NCBI GenBank assembly: GCA_947470805.1
Contig: CANIVU010000057.1
Span: 1-52,927 of the forward strand
Direction: 5' to 3'
DNA from: Acidobacteriota bacterium
GTDB lineage: Bacteria > Acidobacteriota > Terriglobia > Bryobacterales > Bryobacteraceae
Length of the DNA: 52,927 bases
The position numbers and the translations under genes are program-made. This document shows positions 52,276 to 52,927 of this stretch, one piece after another. The notes beneath the pieces were generated by a model. It worked only from the letters and a program-made list of their open reading frames with translations. It made no database searches and was not told where the DNA came from. Numbering within the stretch: the first letter of the stretch is position 1; every line of letters begins with the position of its first letter.

Positions 52276-52927
52276 AAGATGGGCTTGTCGATGAAGCCGT
52301 ACTTGGTCTTTTTCGTGGCGGCGGCTGGGCTTAGTTCCGGGGCCTCGCGGGTGGCGGCCCAGGCGGCGAGGGCGGCGGCGAGGGTGAGGTCGTCGTGCTC
52401 GTCGCTACCTTCGGGATGGGTGTTGGTCCGGGAGAGACTGAGCAGTTCGTCGTGCCATTGGACTGCGTTGGGCATGGAGGCCGGACATTGCAGGCAGCCG
52501 GTGGCCATCATTTGGATTAGGCGCGTGACGAGGTCGCGGCGGGGTACTCCGTGGAAGCCGCCTTTGAGCCTCGACTCGCCGGTGCCGCTGGTGATCATGA
52601 CCGGGGTGATGGTGAGGTTGTCGGGCGCGATGGCACGGAGCATTTCGACAATCGGGGTGCCGGGGCCGCCGGCGTCGACCACGAGTTCGATCTTCGCGGG
52701 GACGTTGGGCGTGCGCTTGCGCTGGTGTTCGTCGATCTGGCGCACCCGTTCGGCGATGATGAGCGGGATGTTCTGGTAGCCGGTGCTGAGCGGGAATCGC
52801 TCCATGGAGCGGACCGTCAGGATGGGCGCGAACTTGTAGGCGTAGGTTGTGTAGCAGCGGCCGAGGCTCTGCCACTCGATGTCGTTGATGACGAGGGCGG
52901 AGTGGTCCTGGCGTTCGCCGAGGTCGA
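52272..52927 (-). CDS. Terminase-large-subunit-like RNase H nuclease, partial
   Basis: The gene enters from the right edge, so only the last ~217 residues are seen. They have the layout of the RNase H-fold nuclease domain of phage terminase large subunits and related ATPases: DLGERQDHSALVI (first Asp), IELVVDAGGPGTPIVEML (second Asp), ITPVMITSG, and GSDEHDDLTLAAALAAWAA (last Asp). The packaging ATPase part is outside the window. It lies next to a lysozyme-like gene on the same strand, which suggests a prophage or gene-transfer-particle remnant. The family match is by motif only. Confidence 0.7.
   Translation of the reverse strand, partial: DLGERQDHSALVINDIEWQSLGRCYTTYAYKFAPILTVRSMERFPLSTGYQNIPLIIAERVRQIDEHQRKRTPNVPAKIELVVDAGGPGTPIVEMLRAIAPDNLTITPVMITSGTGESRLKGGFHGVPRRDLVTRLIQMMATGCLQCPASMPNAVQWHDELLSLSRTNTHPEGSDEHDDLTLAAALAAWAATREAPELSPAAATKKTKYGFIDKPIF

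Overview
The window looks like chromosomal DNA from an acidobacterium, probably of the Solibacteres/Bryobacterales type. This is inferred from high GC, a Planctomycete-type cytochrome/DUF1501 gene pair, a Tat-type sulfatase and TIM-barrel epimerase, a PEP-CTERM protein, a propeller-sensor adenylate cyclase, a membrane-fused Ser/Thr kinase, and bshC. No 16S rRNA or other marker is present to prove it. Most of the window is intact housekeeping and signalling genes; the accessory DNA is concentrated at 24.7-25.3, 29.9-30.7, 35.6-35.7, 37.8-40.5 and 51.0-52.9 kb.

Left part (1-19 kb): a cut-off GAF/SpoIIE phosphatase, an MBL-fold hydrolase, a large propeller-sensor adenylate cyclase, a PEP-CTERM protein and a secreted TIM-barrel protein. 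A 22-codon peptide gene with a strong ribosome binding site follows, then an amidase/kinase pair and tRNA-Leu(CAA). A tight minus-strand operon carries ECF sigma factor, membrane anti-sigma factor, rsmA, gltX and a NodU-type carbamoyltransferase. On the plus strand come a membrane protein, a NarL-type sensor kinase and a propeller lipoprotein.

Nitrogen and respiration (19-30 kb): a porin is divergent from amtB-glnB-glnD, a complete ammonium transport and PII-signalling set. After a damaged hicAB pair and a sulfatase comes a Rieske/cytochrome b complex whose cytochrome b is fused to a diheme cytochrome c, and then an ECF sigma factor with a cupin anti-sigma factor.

Middle (30-38 kb): a REP-type tyrosine transposase is flanked by direct copies of an 18-bp repeat. 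Two further copies lie at 35.6 kb, and all four sit exactly at gene ends; they supply stop codons or, in one case, the only plausible start codon. Between them are cyaY-hemW-ltaE (minus) and bshC-HpcH aldolase (plus), followed by a histidine phosphatase and pgi.

Accessory islet (37.8-40.5 kb): a 48-bp duplicate of the pgi 3' end brackets a small gene plus an AbiEii-like nucleotidyltransferase gene broken by an in-frame TAG. VapBC and a second TAG-broken gene follow. Right part (40.5-53 kb): DUF1501/PSD1 pair, a membrane acyltransferase, an RRM protein, a site-2 protease, an MFS transporter, a heme-motif repeat protein with LytS/LytTR two-component genes, and finally a GH19-like lysozyme and the C-terminal half of a terminase-like nuclease, which suggests a prophage remnant at the right edge. 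By eye, the plus strand changes from C-rich to G-rich near 44-46 kb regardless of gene direction.
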